Shown: piece after piece, positions 1 through 7,615 of the stretch
How positions within the stretch are numbered: the first letter of the stretch is position 1
How the letters are laid out: each line of letters opens with the position of its first letter
Source of the DNA: Peristeroidobacter soli
GTDB lineage: Bacteria; Pseudomonadota; Gammaproteobacteria; Steroidobacterales; Steroidobacteraceae
Length of the DNA: 64,000 nt
NCBI RefSeq assembly: GCF_004138485.1
Contig: NZ_RYEV01000005.1
Location: forward strand, 558,001 to 622,000
Direction of reading: 5' to 3'
Translations under genes and position numbers: made by a program
Notes under the pieces: generated by a model
The model's database searches: none
Seen by the model: the letters and a program-made list of their open reading frames with translations, nothing else
What the model was told of the DNA's origin: nothing

Positions 1-218
1 GAGACGCAGCGAGGCCGGCCGCGTTCAATGGCCTGCCTCATCACGGCGCGGGCGAGGGCGGACTCGGGCTCGCAAATCGCGAGATCCGCGGCGGGCTCTT
101 CGCTGTAGGTCCAGGTCGCGGCGGTTTTGCCTTCCACGAGCTGGAGCATCGATTTCACGCGCATCTCGTCGCGGATCGATAAGCCTATCGTGGTGAGTGT
201 CAACTGCCGCGCGGTCAT
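1..218 (-). CDS. hypothetical protein, N-terminal part only (runs off the left edge)
   Basis: On the minus strand a frame opens with ATG at 218 and stays open to base 1, giving 72 residues of an N-terminus that begins MTARQLTLTTIGLSIRDEMR. The composition looks like real protein (balanced charged and aliphatic residues, a likely amphipathic start), whereas the overlapping minus-strand frame is Arg-rich and typical of a shadow. There is no clear ribosome binding site before the ATG. I do not recognise the family. It is divergent from the DUF3187 gene, and the roughly 340 bases between them (219-555) hold only regulatory DNA, including a TATAAA-like -10 element near 471. Confidence 0.5.
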   Translation of the reverse strand, partial: MTARQLTLTTIGLSIRDEMRVKSMLQLVEGKTAATWTYSEEPAADLAICEPESALARAVMRQAIERGRPRCV

Positions 219-555
219 CGCGAAATGGGACTGTGATCCGAAGCAACCAGCGTTGTAAGCGAGCGGGAGAAATGTACAACGCGCGCGGGGAAAAAATGTG
301 ATCGACTCGGAAATCAGCGCGCCTTGCAGCGCTTTTTTTGCGAGTTGCGCCGATGCGGCCATGCTGGGAATCACCGCGGCCTCGCGTCAGTTTTCACCAG
401 ATAAGTACTCCTACGCATGTCGCGGGAAAGGGCGCCACCGACTCGAAGGTTCCCATCCGGGAAACCAACTATATAAAATGTCTCGCACTGCGATCCAAGA
501 CCCGCGTCACCCTGATAGTGCACGCTCCATCTGCCATCGAGATAAGGGAACCAAC

Positions 556-1659
556 GTGAAAAAACTGCCAGCCGCGACGCTGATGCTCGCCGGCCTCGCC
601 TTCGGCATGCCAATCGCGCACGCCGAGGACGGCCAACTGTACGGCCTGCTGCGCTCTCGCGACCTCACCCCCTTCGGCTTCCTGCGCCTGGACATGCGGC
701 CGGCGCACGCGGTGTCGATCGAGCCCGGCAACTGGGCGTTCGAGACCGAACTGGCCTATCAGAACACCTGGGCGCTGAGCCCCGAAGTGGAGAAGTACCT
801 CACGTCGAGGGAATCGCTCGGCCGGCACGATCTCACGGCGGCCGACGTGCAGGCCATTCGCGATCTGCCGGGCGAGAACTATCTGCTGGATCTGGAGCTG
901 GCGCTGCTCGACGTGACCTTCCACTACAAGTTCTCCAACGTCTTCACCGGTTACGTCATCGCCAGCGGCGTGTCGTTCCAGGGCGGTTTTCTCGACAGCA
1001 CCATCGAAGGCTTTCACGACACGTTCGGTTTCAGCTCGTTCGGCCGGCCGGCGGTCTCGAAGAATCAGGTCAACCTGATCTATGACTTGAAGTCGAGCCA
1101 ATACACCAGCCTCGGTACGCCGACGGATGGCGGCCTGCTCGATCCCACGTTTGGCTTGCGCTACACGGGTTGGACGTTGCCCGGCCGCTGGCATCTGTCG
1201 ACCGAGGTGGCGGTGAAGGTGCCGATCGCGGGCCGTCGCGCGCTGCTGTCGACCGGGCGTACCGACTATGGCGTGCAAATGTCGTTACAGCGCAAGGGCG
1301 ATCATCATGGGTTCTATGTGGATGCGGCCGCCGTTTACTACGATGGTTCGACTCAGGTCGCGGCCCAGGAACCCCAATGGATCCCGACCCTGATCGTCGG
1401 CTACGAGCGGATGCTGACCGCGCGCACCAACGTCAACCTGCAGGCCTATCTGAGCCAGAGTGTGTACTCGCACCAGGAGACCGATCTGGAGGAGTTGCTA
1501 GGGCTGAAGTACCAGTACAGCATCGGCATTCGTCATCGGCGCAACAACTTCCTGTTCACGTTTGGCATCACCGAGAATCTGCAGAACGTCAACAACACGC
1601 CGGACATCGGTTTCCAGCTGGGCCTCGCCTGGGTGCCGCTGTCCTCCCTGTCCCGCTGA
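556..1659 (+). CDS. DUF3187-like outer-membrane beta-barrel protein
   Basis: A secreted protein of 367 residues. I start it at GTG 556 because an AAGGGA box lies seven bases upstream and translation then opens with a clean signal peptide (MKKLPAATLMLAGLAFGMPIAHA, cleaved before EDGQ). The longer upstream ATG at 298 would bury this signal peptide. The mature part has alternating polar and aromatic residues and ends in a hydrophobic segment, as expected of an outer-membrane barrel. The opening GLLRSRDLTPFGFLRLDMRP resembles the DUF3187 family as I remember it, whose function is unknown. It stands alone and is followed at once by a strong terminator, so it is probably monocistronic. Confidence 0.7.
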   Translation: MKKLPAATLMLAGLAFGMPIAHAEDGQLYGLLRSRDLTPFGFLRLDMRPAHAVSIEPGNWAFETELAYQNTWALSPEVEKYLTSRESLGRHDLTAADVQAIRDLPGENYLLDLELALLDVTFHYKFSNVFTGYVIASGVSFQGGFLDSTIEGFHDTFGFSSFGRPAVSKNQVNLIYDLKSSQYTSLGTPTDGGLLDPTFGLRYTGWTLPGRWHLSTEVAVKVPIAGRRALLSTGRTDYGVQMSLQRKGDHHGFYVDAAAVYYDGSTQVAAQEPQWIPTLIVGYERMLTARTNVNLQAYLSQSVYSHQETDLEELLGLKYQYSIGIRHRRNNFLFTFGITENLQNVNNTPDIGFQLGLAWVPLSSLSR

Positions 1660-1688
1660 TTCCGCTCCCCTAGCCATCCTCGCGAACC

Positions 1689-1717
1689 CCGGCGTCGTCT
1701 GACGCTGGCGTTTTTTT
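1689..1717 (+). terminator. rho-independent terminator after the DUF3187-like gene
   Basis: The sequence CCGGCGTC-GTCT-GACGCTGG forms an 8-bp stem with one G-U pair and a four-base loop. After CG comes a run of seven T (1711-1717). It lies 30 bases after the stop codon at 1659 and isolates that gene from the next unit. Confidence 0.85.
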
Positions 1718-1785
1718 GTCGCCTATGTCAGATTTATAACTGAACCTTAGGGTGATGTTAGCTTACTGACAACCGGGAGACGGGC

Positions 1786-3195
1786 GTGGGGTCGAAGTGG
1801 ATGGCCGGGCTGTTGGGGATGGCGGTGCTGGGCGCCTCGGGCGCCTCGGCCGACGCCATCGACGACTTCGTGAATCAGGAGCTGGCCAGGCAGAAGGTGC
1901 CGGGCGTAGCGATCGGCATCATGGAACACGGCCAGCTGGCGCGAGCGGCCGGTTATGGGCTCGCCAATATCGAGCACGGCGTGCCGGTGCACGCGGACAC
2001 GGTGTTCCAGACCGGCTCCATCGGCAAGCAGTTCACCGCGGTGGCGGTGATGACGCTGGTCGACGAGGGCAAGATCAAGCTCGACGAATCCATCCGCACC
2101 TATCTGCCCAAGGCGCCGAAGAGCTGGCAGCCCATCACCGTCCGCAACATGCTCAATCACACCTCGGGCATCGGCGGCGATCCCGGCTTCGATCTGCGCA
2201 AGGACTACAGCGACGACGAGTTGCTGGACGTGATCTACAAGGTGAAGCTGGATTTCGTGCCGGGCGAGCGCTGGAGTTACAGCAACACGGCGTATGCGAC
2301 GCTGGGCCTGATGGTTCACCAGGTCACTGGCGATCAGACCTACGGCGACGTGTTGGCCAAGCGGGTGTTCGGTCCGCTGCACATGACGACCGCGCGCGTC
2401 ATCAGCGATCGTGACATCGTGCCGAATCGCTCGGCGGGTTACGAGATGACCAAGGAAGGCATCAAGAATCAGGAGTGGGTCGCACCGACCGGCAACTCGA
2501 CGGCCGACGGCTCGCTGTATCTCACGGTGCTCGACTATGCGAAATGGGACGCGGCTCTGCGTGAACGCAAGCTGCTGAAGCCGGCCTCCTGGGACGAGGT
2601 TTACAAGCCGGTGAAGTTGAACAGCGGCAAGACCTATCCGTATGGCTTCGGCTGGTCGCTGGAAAAAACGCCGGGCCCGCGTGGCGCGTATCAGCACGGT
2701 GGCTCGTGGCAGGGCTTCCGGACGTTTTATATTCGTTATCTCGACGCTGAGATTTCGGTGGTGGTGTTGGCCAACAGCACCAACGCCGATCCGGAAGCCA
2801 TCGCGCGTGGTGTCGCGGCTCGTTTCGAGCCGAAGCTGCAATTGCCCAATGCCTCGCCCATCGACGAGAGCGATCCGACGATCTCGCAGCGGCTGCGACG
2901 CATGATCGACGAGTTGCTCGCGGGCAAGCCGTCCGCGAAGGACTATGCGATGCCGCCGGAATCGCTGGCCCGCTACAGTGAGTACTACGGCGAGCGGCTG
3001 CGCGGCAAAGGCAAGTTGCAGGAGCTGCGTCTGTTCCGCCGCAACGAGCTGGGCAACGACATCGTTTATGCCTACCGGGCCCGCTTCGAAAACGGTTTGA
3101 TGGATATCGGACTCGTGCTCGACCCGGCTAACAAGGTTTCGCAGCTGCGTCTCAAGGCGCTCGATCAGTGGAATCAGCCGCTTTCGCCGCTGTGA
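1786..3195 (+). CDS. secreted serine hydrolase, beta-lactamase / D-aminopeptidase-like family
   Basis: A 469-residue protein of the class C beta-lactamase/penicillin-binding fold. After a short signal peptide (cleavage near residue 22) the three active-site signatures are visible: SxxK as S78-I-G-K81, YxN as Y165-S-N167 and HGG at 304-306. The region after about residue 345 is a C-terminal extension of unknown role. GTG 1786 is chosen for the GGGAG box seven bases upstream; ATG 1801 is possible. It is first in a unit with an N-acyl-D-amino-acid deacylase (32 bases downstream), a DgcN-like gene and an RpiR regulator. A role in hydrolysing D-amino-acid peptides or amides is therefore likelier than drug resistance, although family members include esterases. 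Confidence 0.85.
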   Translation: MGSKWMAGLLGMAVLGASGASADAIDDFVNQELARQKVPGVAIGIMEHGQLARAAGYGLANIEHGVPVHADTVFQTGSIGKQFTAVAVMTLVDEGKIKLDESIRTYLPKAPKSWQPITVRNMLNHTSGIGGDPGFDLRKDYSDDELLDVIYKVKLDFVPGERWSYSNTAYATLGLMVHQVTGDQTYGDVLAKRVFGPLHMTTARVISDRDIVPNRSAGYEMTKEGIKNQEWVAPTGNSTADGSLYLTVLDYAKWDAALRERKLLKPASWDEVYKPVKLNSGKTYPYGFGWSLEKTPGPRGAYQHGGSWQGFRTFYIRYLDAEISVVVLANSTNADPEAIARGVAARFEPKLQLPNASPIDESDPTISQRLRRMIDELLAGKPSAKDYAMPPESLARYSEYYGERLRGKGKLQELRLFRRNELGNDIVYAYRARFENGLMDIGLVLDPANKVSQLRLKALDQWNQPLSPL

Positions 3196-3227
3196 GCCGC
3201 GGTCACGATAACGAACCCGGGAGTGTC

Positions 3228-4790
3228 ATGAGCGTCGTCACCCGATCCAGAAGTCTTCTCGCCAGCAGCGTGCTGATGTTGCTCGCGTCCACCGCGAGCA
3301 TGGCGCAGAGCTCGACGTTGATCACGAATGCACGAGTCATCGACGGCACGGGCACGCCCGCGCAGCGCGTGTCGGTGCGCATCAGCGGCGAGAAAATCAC
3401 CGCGGTCGGCGACCTCGAGCCGCTCGAGAAAGAGACCGTGGTCGATGCCAAAGGCCTGGTGCTCGCGCCCGGTTTCATCGATTCACACAGCCATCACGAT
3501 GGTGGCATCTTCGAGCGGCGTGATACCCCGGAGGTCGTCAGTCAGGGCATCACCACGATCGTCGTCGGCCAGGATGGCGGTTCGCGCCTGCCGCTCGGAG
3601 ATTTTTTCAGCAAGCTGCAAGCAACGCCGGCGGCGGTGAACGTCGCGTCCTACGTGGGACACAACAGCCTGCGCGACGAAGTGATGGGGCAGGACTACAA
3701 GCGCGCCGCCACCGAGGCCGAAATGAAAAAGATGGTCGAGCTGCTGAAGCGCGACATGGGCGCGGGCGCACTCGGTTTGTCGACGGGCCTGGAGTACGAG
3801 CCGAGCGTGTATTCAGCGCCGAGCGAGGTGATCACGCTGGCGAAGACCGCGGCCAGCTTCGGCGGTCGCTACATCAGTCACATGCGTAGCGAGGACGTCG
3901 CGCTCGATCCGGCCATCGACGAGCTGATCAATATCGGCGCGCAGGCCTGCATGCCGGTGCAGATCTCGCATTTCAAGCTGGCCATTCGCAATCGCTGGGG
4001 CGATGCGCAGGACGTATTGAAGAAGCTGGACGCGGCACGGGCTCGCGGCATCGACGTGACCGCCGATATCTATCCTTATGAATACTGGCAGTCGACGCTC
4101 ACCATCCTGTTCCCGGACCGCAATTACCAGGATCGCCGGCAGGCCGAGAAGGTGATGACGGAAATCGCCTCGCCCGAAGGCCTGATCCTGGCCGATTTCG
4201 AGGCCGAGCCGGCGCTGGTCGGCAAGAGCATCGGCGAGGTCGCGGTCGCGCGTAAGAGCGATCCGGCGAGCACGCTGATGGCGTTGATCGACGAGTCCCT
4301 CAAGTTCAACGGGGGCAAGGGCGGTCGCGAGGGCGTGATCGGCAAATCGATGAGCGAAGACGACATCGCCACGCTCATGGCCTGGCAGCACACCAACATC
4401 AGCTCCGACGGCGCCATGGGCGATGCGCATCCGCGCGGTGCGGGCGCCTTCCCACGCGTGCTGCGTCAGCAAGTGCGTGAGAAAAAGACGCTGACCCTGG
4501 AGCAGGCCATTCATAAGATGAGCGGTCTCACGGCCCAGCACGTCGGCATCCAGGATCGAGGCACGATTCGGGTCGGCGCCGCTGCCGATCTGGTGCTGCT
4601 GAATCCCGATACGGTGGCGGACCGCGCGACGCTGAAAGATCCGTCGCAGCTGTCGGTGGGCATCGAGCGCGTGTGGGTCAACGGCCAGCCGGTCTGGCAG
4701 CAAGGCAAGACCACCGCGGCTCATCCCGGAAAATTGATCAAGCGCGCCGCGAGCGCGAAACCTTTCACCTGTGCACGAGCGACTCATTGA
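3228..4790 (+). CDS. N-acyl-D-amino-acid deacylase (D-aminoacylase), exported amidohydrolase
   Basis: Predicted to remove the acyl group from N-acyl-D-amino acids. Starting at ATG 3228 (GGGAG box six bases upstream) gives 520 residues with a signal peptide ending ...STASMA near residue 26; a longer upstream frame would spoil this. It belongs to the metal-dependent amidohydrolase superfamily. The metal-binding H-x-H is H87-S-H89 in GFIDSHSHHDGG, and further family blocks are ISHFK and SSDGAMGDAHPRGAGAF. The stop overlaps the next start by one base (TGATG at 4788-4792), showing translational coupling to the DgcN-like gene. Periplasmic location is inferred from the signal peptide. Confidence 0.88.
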   Translation: MSVVTRSRSLLASSVLMLLASTASMAQSSTLITNARVIDGTGTPAQRVSVRISGEKITAVGDLEPLEKETVVDAKGLVLAPGFIDSHSHHDGGIFERRDTPEVVSQGITTIVVGQDGGSRLPLGDFFSKLQATPAAVNVASYVGHNSLRDEVMGQDYKRAATEAEMKKMVELLKRDMGAGALGLSTGLEYEPSVYSAPSEVITLAKTAASFGGRYISHMRSEDVALDPAIDELINIGAQACMPVQISHFKLAIRNRWGDAQDVLKKLDAARARGIDVTADIYPYEYWQSTLTILFPDRNYQDRRQAEKVMTEIASPEGLILADFEAEPALVGKSIGEVAVARKSDPASTLMALIDESLKFNGGKGGREGVIGKSMSEDDIATLMAWQHTNISSDGAMGDAHPRGAGAFPRVLRQQVREKKTLTLEQAIHKMSGLTAQHVGIQDRGTIRVGAAADLVLLNPDTVADRATLKDPSQLSVGIERVWVNGQPVWQQGKTTAAHPGKLIKRAASAKPFTCARATH

Positions 4791-5794
4791 TGCAAGCGCC
4801 TTATCTGCTGTTTCTAGGGGACGTCACCGATATCACCGATGCCAAGACGGCGGCGGGCATCAAGCAATGGCGTGGTGAGTTGTGTGGCGGTCAGTTACGC
4901 CTGCCGGGCGGCACGGTCGATCTGGGTCTGCCGGATCTCACGCTCGCGCAAGCGGCGGAGCGTGGCATCAAGACGATGGTCATCGGCATCGCCAACGATG
5001 GCGGTTTCATCGCGGAGCACTGGATCACCTCGATCGTCGGCGCGCTGGAAGCCGGGTTGGATGTCGCTTCGGGATTGCACGAGCGTTTGGGCGACGTGCC
5101 TGCAATTGCCGCCGCGGCCAGGCGCACGGGGCGAGAGCTCATCGAAGTGCGTCAGCCGGAAAACATCTTCAAGCCGGGCAGCGGTCGTAAACGTTCGGGC
5201 AAGCGCCTGCTCACCGTCGGCACCGACTGCGCCGTCGGCAAGAAGTACACCGCGCTCGCCATCGAGAAAGAGCTGCGAAAGCGCGGCGTGAATGCCGATT
5301 TTCGTGCCACGGGCCAGACCGGCATTTTCATTTCCGGCCGAGGCGTGGCGATCGATTCGGTGGTCGCGGATTTCATTTCGGGGGCCGCCGAATGGCTGTC
5401 GCCGGAGAACACGCCCGATCATTGGGACGTGGTCGAAGGGCAGGGCTCGTTGTTTCATCCCTCCTACGCGGGCGTGACGCTGGGCCTGGTTCATGGCACG
5501 CAGCCCGATGCGATGGTCGTCTGTCACGACGCGCGTCGCTCGACGCTCATGGGGGATTACAACTTTCCCATCCCAAACTTCCACACCTGCATCGATACGT
5601 ACGTCGCCGCCGCGCGGCTCACGAATCCGCGGGCGCGAGTGGTCGGCATCAGCTTGAACACGTCGCATCTCAAGGACGATCGCGAGGCTCGTCAGTTGCT
5701 GGAAAAGACGGCGCAGGAGACGTCGCTGCCCTGCTGCGATCCAATTCGTTTCGGGGTGGGCGAGATCGTGGATAATCTGCTGCGTCAAAGTTGA
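4790..5794 (+). CDS. dgcN: DUF1611 family protein, DgcN-type D-glutamate N-acetyltransferase
   Basis: A 334-residue cytoplasmic protein of the DUF1611 family. It has an N-terminal nucleotide-fold half, then a P-loop at 144-153 (GTDCAVGKK followed by Y-T), and the closing family motif CDPIRFGVGEIVDNLL. Members were long annotated as NAD-dependent epimerases. The characterised marine enzyme DgcN acts in D-glutamate catabolism with the dipeptide-epimerase-like DgcA; this specific substrate is inferred here from family and context. ATG 4790 overlaps the stop of the D-aminoacylase gene. No dgcA is visible in the window, which is odd for the pathway; it may lie elsewhere, or the substrate may differ. 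Confidence 0.75.
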   Translation: MQAPYLLFLGDVTDITDAKTAAGIKQWRGELCGGQLRLPGGTVDLGLPDLTLAQAAERGIKTMVIGIANDGGFIAEHWITSIVGALEAGLDVASGLHERLGDVPAIAAAARRTGRELIEVRQPENIFKPGSGRKRSGKRLLTVGTDCAVGKKYTALAIEKELRKRGVNADFRATGQTGIFISGRGVAIDSVVADFISGAAEWLSPENTPDHWDVVEGQGSLFHPSYAGVTLGLVHGTQPDAMVVCHDARRSTLMGDYNFPIPNFHTCIDTYVAAARLTNPRARVVGISLNTSHLKDDREARQLLEKTAQETSLPCCDPIRFGVGEIVDNLLRQS

Positions 5795-5806
5795 TCCCAG
5801 CAGTTC

Positions 5807-6700
5807 ATGGCCGCCCCCAGACAGGACCTGTTCTCGAAGCTCGAAGCCCGGCTGGAGCAATTCACGCCGGCCGAGCGACAGATCGCCAATCACATGCTCG
5901 GCAATCGCAACGAGCTGCCGTTCGAGACGGCGGACTCGCTGGCCAAGAAGCTGGGCGTGAGTGCGGTGACGGTTGGCCGCTTCTGCCGGTTGCTGGGGTA
6001 CAAGCATTTCCGCGCTCTCAAGGAGGAGATGCGCAAGGTCGGCACGGCCAGCGCGCCGTGGCTGGTCGGCGATCAGCTGGCGCAGTACATGGATCGCTTC
6101 GGCGACCAGGATCAGCTGCGTCGCAGTCTCGAGATGGAGATGGCGGCGCTGGTCGAGGTGTACGGCATGGTGGACACGCCGGCCTGGAAGGCCGCGACCC
6201 ATCTGATCGTGAAATCGGAGCAGGTGCAGATCGCGGGCTTTCAGACCGAGCGCGGTCTGGCGCTATTGCTCGCGAACCTGCTGCAGTACGTGCGGGAAGG
6301 CGTGCAACTGGTCGACATGGCGGCCGGCAACTACGGTGACGTGTTCGCCAGCCAGCCGAAGTCGCGTTGCCTGATCCTGCTCGACATGCGGCGCTATTCG
6401 CGCCAGTCGCTGCTGCTGGCCGAGCGGGCCGCGAGCCAGTCGATTCCGCTGATCCTGATCACCGACAAATACTGCGACTGGGGCCGGCGCTATACCCAGC
6501 ACCTGTTCGCGTTGCCTTCGGAAAGCGGCCAGTTCTGGAGCTCGTCCGTGGCGATGAACTGTTTCATCCACCTGCTGGTCGCCAGCGTCGTGGCGCGCTC
6601 GGGCAAGACGGTCGAGAAACATCTCGAACAGCTCTCCGAGCTGTACGAGCACTTCACCGGTTTCGTCAGCCCGGGCAAGCCACGCAAGAGCCCGCGCTAG
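5807..6700 (+). CDS. MurR/RpiR family transcriptional regulator
   Basis: A 297-residue regulator. The N-terminal RpiR helix-turn-helix domain spans about residues 1-78, with the typical core SLAKKLGVSAVTVGRFCRLLG. The SIS sugar-phosphate-binding domain follows at about 125-255. It starts 12 bases after the DgcN-like gene in the same direction, so it is almost certainly in the same transcript and is the likely local regulator of the D-amino-acid unit. RpiR proteins usually sense phosphosugars. MurR itself senses N-acetylmuramic acid phosphate, which would fit peptidoglycan-derived D-amino acids, but the ligand here is not shown by sequence. Confidence 0.88.
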   Translation: MAAPRQDLFSKLEARLEQFTPAERQIANHMLGNRNELPFETADSLAKKLGVSAVTVGRFCRLLGYKHFRALKEEMRKVGTASAPWLVGDQLAQYMDRFGDQDQLRRSLEMEMAALVEVYGMVDTPAWKAATHLIVKSEQVQIAGFQTERGLALLLANLLQYVREGVQLVDMAAGNYGDVFASQPKSRCLILLDMRRYSRQSLLLAERAASQSIPLILITDKYCDWGRRYTQHLFALPSESGQFWSSSVAMNCFIHLLVASVVARSGKTVEKHLEQLSELYEHFTGFVSPGKPRKSPR

Positions 6701-6961
6701 CGTTGCTCACGCCAGCGCAAACAGGTAATCGACGAACGAGCGCGTCGCGGTGGCCATGCCGCCGATCTTCGATGGTCAGCGTCGGCTGAGAGACGGTCTT
6801 GGCCAGCGACTGGCGCCAGTCGAGATCGTGCTTCCACACTTTCACGCCCCCTTTCATTGCGACTCGCGTGACAGGCTGTCAGCGTAGCACTCACAAGTGG
6901 GCGGGGCGCAAGCCGGTAAGGCTTGCGAGAGTGGCGGGGCGATGTTATCTAGCGGCCCCTC

Positions 6962-7615
6962 ATGACTGCGCTCGCTTCTGAATCCATCGTCGCCGCCGGC
7001 CCGTTCAGTGCCTGGCTGCGAGCAATGCGCCGCTCGCTCCTGGGCAACGAAGGTATGGACGTGCCTTGTGGAAGTTGCGTCGGCTGCTGCGTGTCCGGTT
7101 ACTCGGTGCAGTTGCGGCCCGAGGATCGCCAGGCGGCGGCACGCATTCCCGCGACCTTCATCGTGAGCGCACCTGGATTCACCAAGGGGCATCTCACGGT
7201 GCGGCCCTTGTCGAATGGCTCGTGTCCCATGCTCGATGATGGCAAATGCTCGATCTATTCCGTCCGACCGCAGACCTGTCTCGACTACGATTGCCGGATC
7301 TTCGCGGCGGCGGGCATCGATGCGGGCGAGGGTAAGGACGTCATCAACAAGCGCGTGCACGAGTGGCGCTTTTCATACCCCGGGCGCGCCGATGAACAGG
7401 AGCACGCCGCCGTGCGGGCGGCGGCGACGTTCATTCGCGATCGGCGAGAGAGCTTCACGGTTCGCGTGCCGGCGGGGCCGATGGGCATCGCGGTGTTCGC
7501 GATCAAGTCGTACGAAGTATTTCTCGATGTTGAGATCGGCGACCAGAGCGACGCCGACGTTGCGCGCGCCATCATCGAGGCCGTGCGCGCTTTCGATTCA
7601 CTTCAAACTGGCTAG
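6962..7615 (+). CDS. YkgJ family cysteine-cluster protein
   Basis: A 217-residue protein with the YkgJ (zinc- or iron-chelating) cysteine cluster. C36-x2-C39-x2-C42-C43 lies near the start, and a second group follows in SCPMLDDGKCSIYSVRPQTCLDYDCR. Function is generally unknown; metal or Fe-S binding is assumed for the family. No good ribosome binding site precedes ATG 6962. The 3' end overlaps the convergent allophanate hydrolase gene by 18 bases (7598-7615). The 261-base gap upstream (6701-6961) holds no gene I can support. Confidence 0.82.
   Translation: MTALASESIVAAGPFSAWLRAMRRSLLGNEGMDVPCGSCVGCCVSGYSVQLRPEDRQAAARIPATFIVSAPGFTKGHLTVRPLSNGSCPMLDDGKCSIYSVRPQTCLDYDCRIFAAAGIDAGEGKDVINKRVHEWRFSYPGRADEQEHAAVRAAATFIRDRRESFTVRVPAGPMGIAVFAIKSYEVFLDVEIGDQSDADVARAIIEAVRAFDSLQTG

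Noticed and set aside
298-555. Extended N-terminus of the DUF3187-like protein from ATG 298
   Set aside because: It would place 86 residues before a clear signal peptide; GTG 556 has a good ribosome binding site.
1786-3195. Antibiotic-resistance class C beta-lactamase
   Set aside because: The motifs fit the wider serine hydrolase family, but the C-terminal extension and D-amino-acid gene context point to another role.
6703-6860. Minus-strand fragments (start MKGGVKVWKHDLDWRQ, end ATRSFVDYLFALA in another frame) that could be remnants of a regulator gene
   Set aside because: The two pieces are short, in different frames and separated by a stop; the resemblance to a LysR-type C-terminus is too weak to call a pseudogene.
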